Part shown: one piece after another, positions 8,008 to 8,148 of the stretch
Numbering within the stretch: position 1 is the first letter of the stretch
How the letters are laid out: every line of letters starts with the position of its first letter
Assembly (NCBI GenBank): GCA_024223125.1
Contig: JAAEOP010000247.1
Span: 1-8,148 of the forward strand
Source: Chloroflexota bacterium
Lineage (GTDB): Bacteria; Chloroflexota; Anaerolineae; Promineifilales; Promineifilaceae
DNA: 8,148 nucleotides
Reading direction: 5' to 3'
Position numbers and translations under genes: made by a program
Notes under the pieces: model-generated
Database searches by the model: none
Told to the model about the DNA's origin: nothing
Seen by the model: the letters and a program-made list of their open reading frames with translations, nothing else

Positions 8008-8147
8008 TAAGGAATGGGGATTTTATTAAACCCCGAACTTGTCATACCTGCGAAGGCAGGTATCCATCTTTTTAGTCGAGTGGATTCCCGCCTTCGCGGG
8101 AATGACAAATTAAAGTTCATGGGATTATTTAATCCTCATTCCTAAGT
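8006..8147. mobile_element. MITE-like inverted-repeat element enclosing two hairpins
   Basis: The outer ends match as inverted repeats: the left end begins ACTAAGGAATGGGGATT and the right end, reverse-complemented, ACTTAGGAATGAGGATT (15 of 17 identical), with weaker similarity continuing inward to a shared GAACTT. Inside lie two 26-bp arms in inverted orientation (8041-8066 and 8081-8106), each itself a hairpin. The total is about 142 bp with no coding capacity, typical of a non-autonomous miniature element. A target-site duplication cannot be judged because the window stops one base after the right end. It lies immediately upstream of the operon and may supply or separate its promoter. Confidence 0.6.
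8041..8106. repeat. Paired hairpin repeats, dRS3/REP-like
   Basis: The left hairpin has stem ATACCTGC/GCAGGTAT with loop GAAG (8044-8063). The right hairpin has stem ATTCCCGC/GCGGGAAT with loop CTTC (8084-8103). The right one fits the ATTCCC-N8-GGGAAT pattern known for the neisserial dRS3 repeat; similar palindromes with flanking GTCAT and TCCA occur in many unrelated bacteria. The two arms are near reverse complements, so a larger cruciform of about 66 bp is also possible. They form the core of the MITE-like element and could act as transcriptional barriers. Confidence 0.75.
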
Positions 8148-8148
8148 C

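Noticed and set aside
8020..8045. Sigma-70-like promoter for the operon within the inverted-repeat element
   Set aside because: An AT-rich -10-like stretch exists, but no -35-like hexamer at 16-18 bp spacing could be matched with confidence.

Overview
The window is an accessory-type locus from what looks like a Chloroflexota bacterium (Anaerolineae-like). That is an inference from the very large multi-GAF signalling protein, the roughly balanced base composition, and a striking excess of the palindrome CGGCCG; no rRNA or marker gene is present to confirm it.

Layout: almost everything is one two-gene minus-strand operon. The first gene (7991 to 2934) encodes a soluble protein of about 1685 residues: an N-terminal AAA/STAND-like P-loop ATPase, a helical linker, about six successive GAF-type sensor domains, and a complete C-terminal histidine kinase. 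The second gene (2941 to 455) overlaps it by 8 bp and encodes an 828-residue protein: a receiver domain with its phospho-acceptor Asp, an aminoglycoside-phosphotransferase/protein-kinase-like domain with an intact catalytic set, a helical region, and a C-terminal SIR2-like domain in which several canonical catalytic and NAD-binding residues are replaced. Neither protein has an evident membrane segment or DNA-binding output domain.

How they may work together (inference): the ATPase and GAF array sense a cytosolic cue, the histidine kinase phosphorylates the receiver of its coupled partner, and this controls the kinase-like and SIR2-like modules. ATPase plus kinase plus SIR2 is the toolkit of bacterial conflict or immunity systems, so the pair is a candidate undescribed phosphorelay-controlled effector system. 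A purely regulatory role is also possible.

Flanks: 1-454, downstream of the operon, contains no convincing gene but carries a 7-bp tandem repeat that begins in the stop codon of the second gene and an 8-bp tandem repeat. 7992-8148, upstream of the operon, holds a 13-bp palindrome next to the start codon and a roughly 142-bp MITE-like inverted repeat enclosing two strong hairpins, which ends at the window edge.
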